From Dryomyza anilis (taxonomy: Eukaryota > Arthropoda > Insecta > Diptera > Dryomyzidae), in assembly GCA_951804985.1 (NCBI GenBank), contig OX638132.1:88788696-88852695 (forward strand): a stretch of DNA of 64,000 nt, given 5' to 3'. Positions 11,901 to 26,900 of this stretch are shown here, piece by piece (the first letter of the stretch is position 1; each line of letters opens with the position of its first letter). The notes beneath the pieces were generated by a model. It was not told the origin of the DNA, made no database searches, and was given only the letters and a program-made list of their open reading frames with translations. A program made the position numbers and the translations under genes.

Positions 11901-14900
11901 ACAGATTGTGACGCACGCTATTCTTCCAGCCGCTGGGCGCCGATTCGAAGTAGGGAAAATGTTCGCACATAAAGCTGTAGATTTCGGAAACGGGTAACGA
12001 GCCACTGCGCGAATTCTTCAGCGCCATGGCGATGAGGCAGGAGTAGGAATAGGCGGGCTTCGGGTATTTGGATTCGACGGGTGGCGGCTTGATTTTGTGC
12101 GACGACAGCGTTTTGACAACGCCAACGGGCGCCAGACGACTGTTGGTCGTCAGTGTAAAACTGCTGCTGTTCGAGCAGCTGCTGGAGGTTGAGGAGGAAG
12201 GCGAACCAATCGATGAACCGCCGCTGCTGCTGCTGCCACCGTGTTGCATAAGGGGTGACTGTGCAGATGCTATGCTCTTCGGCGCCAGGCCAATGTTGCG
12301 TGCCAGCAACTTGGTGACATGTTGGCCGTTCTGATAGCCATTCGACATAGCGTTGCCGCTGCCATTATTCGTATTCAAAGTGGCCATATTATGCAGCGGA
12401 CTGGAATCGCGATCGCGCTTTAAAACAATGTTGCCGTTGGCGGTGAGCGGCGACTTACAGGACGATTGCTGCTTCAGCTTATTGTATGTGATGCTGTTCG
12501 CAAATGTGAGGCCACCGATACCGGGCGCCAATTTGATAGTGTTCGTGGTGGTGCTGCCGCACAACATGCCGTTTGTATTGAGCAGGCTACCATTGCTGCT
12601 GCTACTACTGTTGCCATTGACAAGCAGCGATTTGTTGCTGCCACCGTTGCCAACATCAACAGTTGTTGTTGAAGAACGCGTCAGCTCTGCAGACAGATCC
12701 TTGCGAATCGCATCGATGGCATTACTGTTCTTGCGCTGTAGCGCCGAATTGGTGGCCATGGTGGCGGGCGCGGTTGTGGCGGCGGTGACTGTCGAAGATA
12801 TTGACACCAGTTGCTTGGGAATGTTTGAGCTGTGGTTGTGATTGTGGCTGTGATTGAGACTCTGGTTGTGGCTCTGATGGTGATTCAGATTGTGGCTCAT
12901 ATTGTGGCTCTGATTGTGACTCTGATTGTGGCTGTGACTGCTGGAGCTTGTATGACTCAGTGGTTCGTGGCGCAACGTATTGCCGCTCAGTTTGAGCTGC
13001 GGCGAAAATGTCAAATGCGACTTGTTCTCCGTGGGACTGGGCGGTGGCGGCGAGGTCGCTGAACTGAGCCCATTGACATTGAGATTGGTTTTGGGTGATT
13101 TGTGCAACATCGATGAGGAGATCATGGGCATCACCGATATCGGATTTACGCAGGCACCAACATCCGCATAGAAATCATTCGACGAAGACCATGTGGGACC
13201 TGAGGTGGCGCCCAGCCATGCGGACGACTGCAGCAGACTGTAGCTGCTGCTGCCGCTGCTGAGCGCCGTTGCGGCGACATTGCTGTTGTTGAGCGCGGAG
13301 ATGGCGTCGAGGGCATGATCGAAGGACGTGGGCAAATCGCTGACAAGTGAGGTGAGTTCGTTGCTGCCGCCAACGACGGTGGCGATTTCGCTGCGTATAT
13401 CGATGTCGAGCATGTCCTGCAGCGAGTCGGAAATGTAAAAATCCAACGTGGGGCCGGAAGAGTCCTGCAAATAAAATAAAAATATTATATTTAATTTAAT
13501 GAAATATAAAATGAAATGGTTTAGCTATTTTTATGGCTTTTAATAAGAGGTTTACATAACGACTCTACTTCATCTTCAATTCTATATAATTCGCTGGTGC
13601 TGATTTTGACGTAATTGAAAACGTAATTGAAAAAAAAAAAGAAAGTAAGTAGTCAAAATCAGCACCGCGAATTATATAGAATTGTTTTGTTGTGTAGTTT
13701 TGTAATTTAGTTAAATTAAATACAAAAATAAATTAAAAATTGTACAATGTATCTGGGAGTCTTTAATATTTACAAACATCAAAGACGGACGCGACAAATT
13801 CCTAAAAACGCGTGAGAAAAAACAACAGGTAGAGATGCAAAACAGGTAACAGACGACCAGAAGTAGTGCAGCAGCAAATAGCAGGACGATACAACAACAT
13901 AACTGAAGAAGGAGAAGGAAAACAAAAATCCTAAGAATCTCAAGAACCTGCATCAACATTCAGGGGCCTCGGCCTCGCACAAAACACACGAGAGACGAAA
14001 TGCATCAGCAGCGAAAATATGTCGGAACGAAGAGAAAAATAAGAATGTTTGCCAGAGAGACACATGAAATGAAAAATTCTTTGAATTGTATACGAATTTT
14101 TGTTTATGTTTTGTTGCGTTTCGTATCCTGCGTCGCGCCAGCAATAAAAATACACATGCATTTCAAAGGTTTCCTGGAAAAGAAAAAGAAAGATAACAAA
14201 AAAGGACCAAAAACAAACAAAAAAAATAGACAACACAACCATAAGGGGCGCAAAGTTTAAAAATAAACGTAAATGCAGCAGCAACATGCTGCGAGTGAGT
14301 AGAGTGCACACGATTTAGATTTATAATTAGGGATGTGGTTTTTATTTGTTGGGTAACCGATATTTTTTCACGCACTAAAAGTATAAACCTCTTGTAATTC
14401 GTCAACAAAGGTTAGAAACGGATTTTTTTTAAATCTATAAATTCTGTCGCTGGATTTTTGCCGAATTCGTTTTGTTCTATTTAATAATTTTGTAACAATC
14501 ATTAGTAGGCTTGATCGTTATGTAAACTATATTATTGATCAGCTTCATCTCCAGTCATTTTAGAGGGTCTGGTACGATAAGTCGAAATTTAAAATATCGA
14601 AACTAAAAATACCGAAGACAAAAATGTCGAAAACAAAATGTCGAAATAAGAAATATGTTGAAAACGAAAATGTTGAAAAAAAAAATGTCGAAATTGAATA
14701 TAGCGAAATTATTTTTTTGCATAAAAATTATAGAAAATGTCGAAATGCCTTCAAAATTCATATTGGAATTTAGCTCAAACACTTATAATAAATCAACACA
14801 AATTTAGATTTTTTTAAAATTCTGAATTTGATTTTTTTTTTTAATTTACTTTTTTTTTAAGGACATGAAAGTTGAAGTTCAAGGATGATGATCATTGGTA

Positions 14901-17900
14901 CTATGATCATGTTAAGAAGACTTACATTTTCCAAAATATTGTTTTAATAGTTTTAAAACGAAACCTTAACGGAGTTTCCAGCATCAAGATATATTTCAAT
15001 ATAAACCACCTCAAATAGGATATGAAATTTGTATTTCATCATTTTCAAATATTTTTCAATATTTTATAGCTTTAAAATATTTTTGGATATTTTTTGATTC
15101 GGCCAAATACCTTTTCGGCGTTCTAAGGCTTATAAAATTTCGACATTTTTAGGTTTCGACATTTTTTTTTCGACATATCGTACGGATTCCTATTTTAGAG
15201 ATATCCGTCTGTCTATATGTACGATTACAGTTAAAAAAAAAAGGGCATCAATAAAAGACAAAGCCTATATCACTTGTAAATTTACGCTGCTTGGTATTAT
15301 AAATGGACGTGATTGGCAAAATTATAGCAAAGGCTTAAAATAACCATATCTATGTTTGAATAATAAAGAATTACATAGCTTAAGGCTCAAACAAAACTCA
15401 TGTATTCAAATAAATCCAAATATATGGTATCCAAAATACAAAATCCGCGATATATAAACCCTAGTTGATCATCAATTATTTTTTTTAAATACTGTTTATT
15501 AAAAAAATATTTTTTAGTACAAATATAAACATTTTTTTATTTTGAATGAACAATCAAATTTTTATTGGGATATTGGTTTTTGTTGGAAAACAGTATATTA
15601 TAAAAAATTAAAAAAACATTAGTTTATGTGATTTTTAATTAATAACAATTTTCAAAATTAATTCAATTTAAGAACGTGAATTTATATATTTATGTATTTT
15701 AATGATTGAAATTTTATTGTAATGAATGTGAAAAATTTTAGTTTTAGACCCAAATGAAAAAATGTTAGTGTGATAAATTATATTTACTTATGTATTTTGT
15801 TATTAATAAAGGTTACATTCATAGGCAACGGTTTCAGTTTTATCGCTATTCGAAACCCGGATTTAATTCGCCAGAGACCGTCATGATATTATAATTATTT
15901 ACTATTTTTAAGTACTTTCTGTATTTCGAATCGAATAATTATAATAATTATTAGTCGAAAATTTCGTAATTTTTAACAATTGTGAATTTGTTAAAAGTCA
16001 AAAGCATGTAATTCTTTATTATTGACGTCAGTGTTTTAATATTACAGTTCATTAAATGTTAGATTTACCTTTTCACGAAATGTGTATAAAAACATTGAAA
16101 GACTTTTGAATAAACTATTAAAAATTGATCTACTGGCTTTTTTTGCAATCCCGAAAATACCGGGATTTAACGATGATCCCGGGATCAGTTTTTCGGGACT
16201 GATTTGACTCAAATCCCGGGATCCCGGGATCCCGGGATTTCTACATCTCTAGTATAGATATATATATATATTTAATACAACAATAATCTAAGACAAATCA
16301 TGACTCCTACTACATTTTTTATTGGTTAACATATTAATCAGTAAATTGAATAGAACAATTTCTGTTAGATTTACTTCTACAACATAAAAATATTACCTCA
16401 AAAGTTTAAAAATACTTAGTACAGATAAAACAAAATACTGAGTAGTTGACTAAATTATTGGGGTACCCAGTATTAGCAAACTATATCAATATATATATCA
16501 CATCCCTAGTAATGATGTCGATTAATAACAAACAAAAAATATGGTAATCCCTACAAAAATCGACCAAAGATACTGCTACAATTTGCAAGATTTTTTCACG
16601 CGCTACAGTTCGTTGCGCCAGCAAAATACATATTGTAAATTATAATAAAAAAAATGCATATATTGAAACCAAAAAAATCTCGAACTAAACGTAGAGTGTA
16701 ATATTCTAAAATGAGTAATGCAAAAATGAAACCAGTTTTCAGCAACTCGTGCAGTTAATGCTATTGAACAAAAGCTTTTTTTTTAGATAAACGAAACGAT
16801 ACGACAGACAGACAGCACTTGAACAAATATATAATAAATATTACAAAAATATATATATATACATAAAATATACTAACAAAAAAAAAACTAAACAAATAAC
16901 TTAAAATATATATATCCAAAAAAAAATATAAGTATTTGTATTATGTAGCCCTCGTGGCGCTACTGAGATGTATCTATAGAGATTGCAGCATGTTTCCGGC
17001 GACTGTTAATTTTCGCGCGCAAGTTGGCATAGAGCAATAATGTACAACACATATTCCATATGTCTAAAATATTTATGCACGTGCACATTTTTTGCACTAT
17101 TTTTTTTTATTATTGTTTGAGGAAATTTAATTTATAAAATCTAATGTCAACTATTGGTGTCAAGAGATCCAAAGTAATAAAGCGCGCCATCAACTTCAAA
17201 TTATAATTTTGAGATATTTTGTTAAAAAGAATTTAAAACTCTAAATTCAAGAAATATGTCATGCGAATTATAAACTATTTTCGGAATTTTCAGTTTGAAT
17301 AATTTTAATAATGAATTTAAATATTAAAAATTAAATTTTAATTGTATAGAAAACGTAATATAAAACAGTTACCCCCATTATAATGTTCATACTAATAAAT
17401 ATGCTCCATCCCAGTATCCAATTCAGTACTATTTTTTAAAGCTAAATATGCACCCAGAAAAAAATTCCCTCAAATCCCATTAAAATTTGTCAATAGGACA
17501 ATTATTGATTTAATAGTATACAAAAAATAAATCTTCTCGTATAAACTCAATGGCAATGTCATGGTATTTTCTAGTATTTAGGGTGTGTGCGAATTCGACT
17601 AAATTGCTGACTAAACTAAATTTTTACCGGTTACCGAATGGCGATCGTATGAAAAGCCCTTCAATTTAGCTTAGTCAGCAATTTAGTCGAATTCGCACAC
17701 ACCATTAATATTGACTATTTTTAATAGTAAAAAACTATTATTTATATAGTATTTTTTTCTGGGTGTAAGAACGTATATGAAAAAACTGCATATTTATGAA
17801 AATACACATAATGGGTGGGGTAACTGTTTTATATATCGTTTTCTATACAATAAAAATTAAATTTTTAATATTGAAATTTATAGGGTGTTTTACTTTAATT

Positions 17901-20900
17901 TTTAGTCTCAATATTAAATAATTTAAATTCAAAATTATAAGGCCCGATTTACATTGTATCTTCTGTGAGTCTCACTGTATTTCCTAGGCTTGCATTTTTT
18001 TTTAATTTTCAAATAAAAATTGTATTTTTTTGAAAAAATGCACCCCTAGGAGATACAGTGAGACTCACAGAATATACAATGTAAATCGGGCCTTATAATT
18101 TTGAATTTAAATTATTTAATATTGAGACTAAAAATTAAAGTAAAACACCCTATAAATTTCAATATTAAAAATTTAATTTTACTGATAATTTTGTATGTGA
18201 TTTCATGATTTAATATATCGTCGTTGTGAACTAAAAGTCACCGACTACATTTTCGAAATTCCAATTATTAACAAAAATCTTTATATATCTGTCAATTTCT
18301 GAACTATGAGCTCAATATTTTTATCAAATAATAAGATAATGTGAATTTATCAATTGGTATTTCAACTTTAAAAATATAGCAATTACTTTTTTTTTTAATA
18401 AAAATCAACAAACTTGAAATAACACATTCGGCAACCGGTAATTGATGAAGTCCGTAATCAATCGATTATCATAAGTCTATTTGCTGCTGTCATGCAATTT
18501 AGTTTGCTCGCACATTTGCTAAACTGAATTAGTAAAAACTGCGTTACCGACAAAATTAACTTAACCCTAAATGATATTTTCTCGAGTATTTTCCTGAATA
18601 TTTACCCACGGAAAAATTATTTTATAAAAACTGATTTTCTATCATTACAATCATTTGTTACAAGGGTAATATATTCGAGTAACAATATATTAAGCTTGTT
18701 TTTTACATTTAGATTTTGTGTTTTCAACCCCATTATTTTATACATATTAAATTATTCAAAAATTAAGGGTTGAAAATAATTTTTTTTCGAATTTACTTAA
18801 TTTGTAAAAAATATATATATATATATTTTAATGAATAAATTAAGAGCTTTATTATGAATGCCGAATTTCGTTAATTTTTCGGTAACAGAATAATTTTTGT
18901 ACATTAAATAATTAATATAGGTACTATTTTTTATATTTTGGGTGTGGCGAGTTCGACTAAATTGCTGACTAAACTAAATGTTGTCGGTAATGCAGTTTTT
19001 ACCAATTCAATTTAGCAAATTTTCGATCAAACTAAATTGGATGACAGCACTTATAATATTCGATTGATTACGGAGTTTAAAAAACCCCTTCATTTTAGTT
19101 AGTCTGCAATTTAGTCGAACTCGCGCACACCCTTTGTTTTAATTTTAAATTTAACTAAGAAACTTTTCGGCCCTGAAATCAATAAGAGGCCTTGATTGCG
19201 TTCCTGCTATTTGAGCAATTTTCATTGTACATTTTTTCGCAGAATGTAACTCAAACTTATGCCATTTGTTGCAGACACAAATCCCATACACACACCGATA
19301 CATGTAGCTAAATATTTGTTTCCCGTATACATGTTATGTGCTAAAATCTAAAATAGAGAGAGTGAGAGCGTGAGAGCCAAACCACAAGCAACAAAAAAAA
19401 AACGATAAATTTCGAAAACATTGCATAGAACAAACATAATTCTCCGTTTTTCGAATTTCGAAATATTTTCGAAGTACACGTCGCGTGTGTGTGTATGCGT
19501 GAGTATCTGAGAGAGAATATTATTTTTGTGTGTGTATTTCATATTTCACCACAATTCCATTCCATTGAGCGGCGGTGGTACAGGCTGCCGGGCGAACAGA
19601 CGGACGGACAGACAGACAGAGGACAGACTGTTAGAGAAGCAGGCAGCGGTGGCAGAGGAACAAACGACGACGACACGGGAAAAAGGAATAAAGGCAGCAA
19701 CAACAACAAACACACACTCAATAAACTCTCATCATTAGGGAAGCATTTTTCGAACGGGTACAGTTGCGACAAAACATACAAACGACGACGCAAACTACAG
19801 AATATGGCCATGGCCTGCTACTATTTATGTTTTTTTGGATTATAATATTTACTACTAAGTTGTAATCTGTTTTCTTTTTCATTTTTAACAGTTTTTTTTT
19901 TATTTTTTAAATTTTCTACAATTGATTATGTGAATTGGTATTTTAAACATTTTGCAATACTTTTTACAAATAATAGCAATAATGCATTTGCAGTCAGTGA
20001 CTTTGCGCCTGTTACGCTGAAGTTGTTGTCTTTTGGCGGGCATCTGTTGGATTTCAGACATGATTGTGGGGTCGTCTCTTTGCCAAGAAGAGACAGTAAA
20101 GTCAAGAGCACCATAAGACCAGAGACCCCCGCCCCCTCCCTCCGGAACAAAAAGGCATATTGCAAATTGAATTTTTATTTTTCGTTTGTTTTCTTTTTGG
20201 CGGCACCTTGTATCTGGATATTTTTGCCAAACTGCATGAGCTGCGCCGCAGAAGACCACAACAAAAAATGAATGGATTTTATTTATATTTATGGTTTGAC
20301 GTATGCCACAAACAAATATGCATCTCCTCCAACCAACCTCAGCATGTTGTTATTTGTTGCAGCAACTTCGACCAGACCGCACATTTTGGCGCGCATTTTT
20401 CATTGAGTAATTTCTGGTATCGATTAAATATGGGCCTCTAATATTGCAACTAAAACCGCATGCAACATGCAGATGAGTAGTAACGTAACGTAAAGAAGAA
20501 AAAGCTGTACAGTGATTTCTTCAGAGTAATTCTTTTCTATATTCCACATTCTACCCAGTAATAAAATCAGCAAGAACCCACCCATGGGTGGTAGGTGATA
20601 TGTATAAACGTTGATAAACATTATTTTTTGATAAGCTTTAGTTTCTCACCAGGACCTCATAAATGCGGTGTAGTTAGTGTCTGTGGCGCCGAAAAAAGCA
20701 GCATATAGGAAATAAGAAAACTTTTAAAACACAACAGTTTTTTGCTTGTCCTGTGTATTAAATAGTACCACACAAGAAGGGTTTTTTTAATGATAATAAA
20801 TTCGAGCGAAATAACTGAAAAAGTTATCATTGAGTTTTGGTGCTTTAAGTAAGGTTTTTCTTAATGGTGAGAAATTCGAAAACAATACCGAAATAACTAT

Positions 20901-23900
20901 AAGATTTATTAAATTGAGTTTTTTAAATTTTGTACATCTTATCGTCGTTGTAGAACTAAAAGTCACCAACTACATTTTATTCATTTACAAATTATTCATT
21001 TACAAAATTCTGTATACATGTTACAAATTCTGATCAAAGAGCTCAATATTTGTACCTAATGATCAAAAAATTTAAATCTATCAATAGGTATTTTAACTTT
21101 AAAAATGTCTCAATTACTTTTTGTAATAATTACCAACGAAGTTGAAATTTAAGTTTTTCATAAAAATGTATTTGATGACTTTTAGTTCTACAACGACGAT
21201 ATGTAAAACTATGCTATGAGAATTCTAGTATAACATCAAAAGTTTGACAGTACAAACTAGCACCAAAATGAAGCAAAATACTACAAAAGGTAGTTCATAA
21301 AATCTTTGTGCACGTAAACTCTGAGCGCCTCATATTTTTGCATAGTTTAAAGTAAAAACTACCCTTTCTTCAATAAAAACAACATTTTAAAAACTACTTT
21401 TTAAAATTACAACAATTTTCGTATTTAATTGCTTTAACTAAATTTAAAAAAAAAAAAACAACTCCTGGTAGTAGGCAGGTGGTTTTTATGACAGCAGGGG
21501 CATATTACAAAAAAAAAGACGGCAAATTTGATCGACCAACCATTGCAGAAGGACTCAGCAAAAAGAAGAAGACAACATATCATTGAAATTAAAAAAAAAA
21601 ACAGCTGCTGTTTTACAGCAAAAATAACACCTGAAAACGGGCAAAAAAGGAAGTCGATGTTATTTTAATAATTGCATTTTTGTAAAGGGGAATAAGTAGT
21701 ACGCTTGAACAATGCTAAAAGAAGAATAATGACCTCTATGCAAAAAGTTTACTTTAAATATTATATTGTAATAAAATGAGAACGACACAATCAACAAATA
21801 TTTGCCAAGATTTTTCAATTTATTGCTCAATTGTTTGAGATTGTGACCGCCTGCTAACGAAGACAAATTCTAAGATTATAAAGGATTCAGGTAAAATAAA
21901 ATGAAAACTGTCCTTTTCTGTTTTTGTTGCGCCACAATCGCTCATCCGTGCACCGAACTTATCCAGGTGTCAGCTGGCATAATCAGTAAGAAAAATAAAA
22001 CTATCCCAAGTAAGAAGAAGTCCACATTAAGAAATAAAGAAAATAATGCAATATTAAAGTAGGTAATACTACCTTGATACCTACCTACCTTTCTACCTAA
22101 CCAATTATTTTTATTTATACAGCAACCCATGAGCATGCGCAACACAGCGCACAAGGATCAGGCACAAAGGATCAAGCAACTGCAAGATGCAATAATGCAT
22201 TGTAATAACTTATAAATGGTACCTTTTTTTTTGAACAGGACAGAAAGTTAAAGAACAAGAAACAAAAATCTAATCCTTGTGACCTTTTAGGCTAAAAGAA
22301 ATTTTATACAGCTATAGAAATTATTAGAATTGCTGCAATTTTTTCTTTTCTTTCGAAAATATGTCATTGAAATATGGACATGTGCATATTTTGCATAATT
22401 CACTGCAATAAGCATTACTAATTTCAAATATTTTATTGTTTCCAAGAAATAAGCTACCTGAGGACATGGTTTTAAAAGACAATTAAACCTTCTAATATTA
22501 AAATTAGTTTATTGACTACATTGCAATTAAGAATATTTCATTGGAAATCTCATATTAAGGACTGGTTATTTCGACATGCCAATAATTTTGCATGAAAATT
22601 CAAAAAAAAAATGTCTTTCAAATGAATTATTTTGACTTGGACTAATTTAATTCTCTTTGAAACCCATGTTTTGTATTGAGATACCGTTTTTAAAATATTT
22701 ACAATCGAAATGTTTATCATAATCAATCGAAATTGAATCGATACTTTTAAAAAACTTTATAATATTGAAGAAATTGTTTTCGTATTTTTATGAGAAACTT
22801 AAATTTCGAGTTTGTTGATTAATATTATAAAAAGTAATGGATACACTTTTAAAGTTGAAATATTAATTAATAGGTTTACATTTTCTTATCATGTGGTAAA
22901 AAAATTGAGATCATCGATTAAAAATTGACAGATATATAAAGATTTTTGTAAATGAAAAATTGGCAATTTAAAAATGTATATGGTGACTTTTTGTTCTACA
23001 ACGACTATATATATATTGTCATTTTTTCAAAAATTCTTAAATTGTAATTGATAGGTTATACCTTTTACAAAGACAATACATATAATACTTCACATATCGA
23101 AAAGTGGTAAAATTACCAAAATTGAAATTAAAACCTCTAGTAACGATTACTTACCAACCCCAGTCACAAAAGGCAGGATATGGTAACACGCGGCAAATAG
23201 CTTGTAAGTGTAAGAAAGGGGGCACAGAAAAAAAAACATCTGCCTTTTAATTCGATACGACGATAAGAAGTACGAAGCAAAGAATCACAAGGCGTTCAAG
23301 GATAATTTGTCGACCAAAAAGGATAAGAATTAGCAACGGAAAAAACAGCTTGTGCGTTGAGTACAGATGTACATAAAATACTTAATTTTATTATTAGTAA
23401 GGGTTATATTATGTAGAACTTGCTAAAGAGTTCGGAAAGGATTTTATACCTTGAGTAACTAGAAATCTGTAAAATAAATAAAAACAAATTTAATACTTTG
23501 ATTTAAAAAAGACCATACATCAGAATTAATTACAAACAATATAATTTGATTTTTGAAATAATTTAAAATGTAATAAGGAGAACATTTAATAAAATGAAAA
23601 ATCAATTTTCTCGTCTGCAATGCAATTTGCCCGCACAAATTAAGGGCGCATAAAACGCAGAGAGGTTAACAGTTCGACGTTACAAGCTACAAGAGCATTG
23701 GTGCAGTTTTGAATAAATTTATAAAATTTAAACAAATTTTCTAAAAAATAGCATTTGTATGAATTTTATAAATGTTTAAAATATAAAACTTTGGCATACA
23801 ATTAGAATTTATTGTTTTATTTAAAAGAGTCTTCTAAAAAATTGCAATTTTTTTGAGTAACCAGCGCAAGTACAATATGCATTTAACTACTTTATGTTTC

Positions 23901-26900
23901 GCACTACAATCATGTCACAAAGTAATGGGGTTGCTCTGAGACAAGTGCTATGATGCTGGTGATGAACCTGATGCAGAGACAAATAGGATGAATGTTGCCA
24001 CAACGAATACTGGGAGTTCATACAAATCTCATTATAAAGTATTGGTGATGGTGCCCGCAACAGACATTTGAACGAAATGCAGACAGAGAATGAGATCAAC
24101 AAGAACCAGGCGCAATCAAATGTCAACCAACTGTAATGCTGGGTACCCAGTACCCTATACTTATGGGTACCCTATACTTTTTTGTTGCCATATGAAATTT
24201 TATAAATTCAATATCGTTACCATTTCAATACAATTTAAATCTAGATTAAAGTTTTATTATTTTTACAAACATTTAAAATGTCAATATCTTTCATTTCACA
24301 GACATATCGTTGTTGTAGAACGAAAAGGTCACCAAATACATTTTTATGAAAAACTTAATTTTCGACTTTGTTGATTAATATTATAAAAAGTAATTGATCC
24401 ATTTTTGATGTTGAAAAATCAACTCAGCTTGAGATCATCGATTAAAAATTGACGAATATATAAAGACTTTTGTAAATGAATATTAGGCATTTTGAAAATG
24501 TATTTGGTGACTTTCACTTCTACAACGACGATATTTTAAATTTCATAATACAAATTTTCACATATAATTTTATATACAGAATATATTAAAAAGTTTAAAA
24601 TAAAAAGTAATTACTAAAAACTTAAAATTTCAATAAAAATGTATATATAGTTTTGCGTTTACTAAAACATTAACTTCACAAATAATCTGAATGTAATCTT
24701 AAAGTCATGGTTGAAGTATATACAGGTTAAGTCATCTTTAAAATTCAGGCGCCATTTACATTTTTTTTTTTTTGAAAGTTTCAACATTTGTTTACGAAAA
24801 ATTTAAAACAGAACATCAATGCTTTGTTTACAATTTCACAAAATTAGCAAAAACTCAAAATTTTAACATCAACAAAATACAACATTTAAAACAGTTTTAA
24901 GATCTTCAGGACTTCAAAATGAACCATCGTGTATTTAGAATGTAAAATAGTTCATTTGTGAAGTAAAATTTTAATGAAATAGTGAAAATTAAGTGCAAAA
25001 AACATAACCTTGAAATAAATTTTAAAATGACAATTAATTGTTATATTTTCAATATTTTTTTCTTGACATTCTCAACATTCTGTATGCCAACTATCTTTCT
25101 AGAAGAACTAACCTGTATATACTTCAACCATGCTTAAAGTACTTTCTCTCTGAAGATTAACTATATTATCAATTTTTGATTATTTCTAATCATAATCAAC
25201 ATTTTTGAGTACGACTACTAAGGAATCGTACTGTTGATCATATTTTTTGAGTAGTCGTAACCAATATGTAATTGTAATCAAAAGTTTTACAGTTCTGGTA
25301 TCGGGTACTCATGATTGTCAGAAAGTTGCAACATTTGTTATCACTGACGTAGACATCACACATTGAAAGCGCAACGAACTCGTGGCATGCAACATGGAAC
25401 TTGGTCTGGGGCTGTTTATTAAATTTTTCATTGACCTTTGGAATTTTTGTAATAAGTAAAAACATATATATATTACATTTTGCTGTTTATTTACGAGAAT
25501 ATTTGTATACTTTCATTTGGAAAAATATGTTTTTGAAAGTACAAAAAAAAATCTTCATATAGAAATTTGTACATTTAATTTATATTATATACAATTAAAA
25601 AAAGAACACCAAATAATTAAAATATTAAAAATTTTAATTTTTTTTAACAGAGTAAGATTACTGCATTGTATTCGAACCACTAAATGCTAAGTTTACGCGC
25701 AGTCTGCATGCAGTTGAATCATTCAACAAAATCGATTCTTTCTTTGTCAAACACCACACAATAAAATAGGGCTGGCATATTTTCTCCAGTTCAAAAATAT
25801 CCTTCGGATTTTTTTTTTAATTTTATCGACTTCAAAAAAAATATATATATTTTTTTTACTTTTATTGGATCAGACACTTAGGCCGTTTCATTTTCTCGAT
25901 AATATCACTGATTCAGTATATAAATTACATATGAATACAAATAACAGGCAGATGTTTGGCTACGAAATCGAAATATCATCCACATCTGATGTACTTCCAG
26001 ATTCAAGATTTGTTCCACAAAGTATGTTTCAATCAAAAGTTTATTACCAGTTCTCGGCAGCAAAAGGGTGTGAAGTAATATCTTTAAAAATCGAAATTGA
26101 AAATTTTTTATTTATAAAAAATCCAATAAAATCCGGTTGATTAGATTTTTGCAGCCCTGTAATAAACTCAACACAAAAAAAAAAATCAGCAACACGCAAC
26201 ATTTTGGTCTAGACAACATTTTCACATTCAACACAAAGTTGCTGCAGCATCCAAGCAGACAGACAACGCAACAAAAGTTTTCGTGTTCAATGTTGCCAAC
26301 TTCACTTTCAATAATTGCGCGACGAGTTGCTATAATGCAATAATAAGTGAGTGGCAAGCAGAAAATGCTTATCTGCATTTTTCATAGGCCGTCGTCGTCG
26401 ACGTCGTTTAGACTGGAGCATTTAATGAAATTGTAACACAAGAGGAACGAACAATAAAAACATTTGTTTGTTTGTTGCTGCTTGCATGCATTGCAATTTG
26501 GCGCAAACGTTCGTTCTTATCAGCGCGTATAGTAAAAACTAAAATACTTATATTATATAAAATAATTATAAATGTTGCTAATAATTTAGCTATCGCTTCA
26601 AAAGGCGTTACGTTAGTAGTTGGAGTAAAGCTACCGATTTCGTTTCGATTTCGTATAATTTAAATTAAAATTTTTAAAAATAAAATTCCCATACATCCCA
26701 TACATACGCTCATGTCTCGATTGAATATCACAAATGATCAAATAATTTGAATTCGAATTTCATTTTGTATTGAATTTTCAAAGGAATTAAAATTGTTAAA
26801 AGTCATTTTTAGGACTTTTTATATTGATGAACCTAGACGAGCTCCCTATATGAATTGTATATGGTCGGTGATACTGCAACACCGTCTAACTGCATGTGAA

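Larger units (their letters stand above)
17312..17880. repeat. Outer inverted repeat enclosing other elements
   Basis: 17312-17405 and 17787-17880 are diverged reverse complements. Shared words include AAAACAGTTAC, the C-rich CCCCCATTAT (GGGTGGGG on the other arm), TATAGAAAACG and ATTAAATTT. The space between holds a TIR element at 17451-17766. Confidence 0.75.

Noticed and set aside
12353..12841. Plus-strand open frame opposite the jumu forkhead exon
   Set aside because: Shadow frame; Leu/Val-rich product from complement of Ser/Asn/Thr codons, no recognisable protein.
14328..16508. Possible 2.2-kb transposon bounded by TAGGGATGTG and CACATCCCTA
   Set aside because: The 10-bp inverted ends could be chance; no target duplication matches and no transposase is inside.
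19489..20271. Several overlapping frames in a G+C-richer patch of jumu intron 1
   Set aside because: Mutually overlapping on both strands, no domain, no exon borders in phase with jumu. More likely conserved non-coding DNA.
25865..26140. 92-codon open frame in jumu intron 1
   Set aside because: Opens on TTG without an upstream acceptor; no recognisable domain; lies in A+T-rich DNA.
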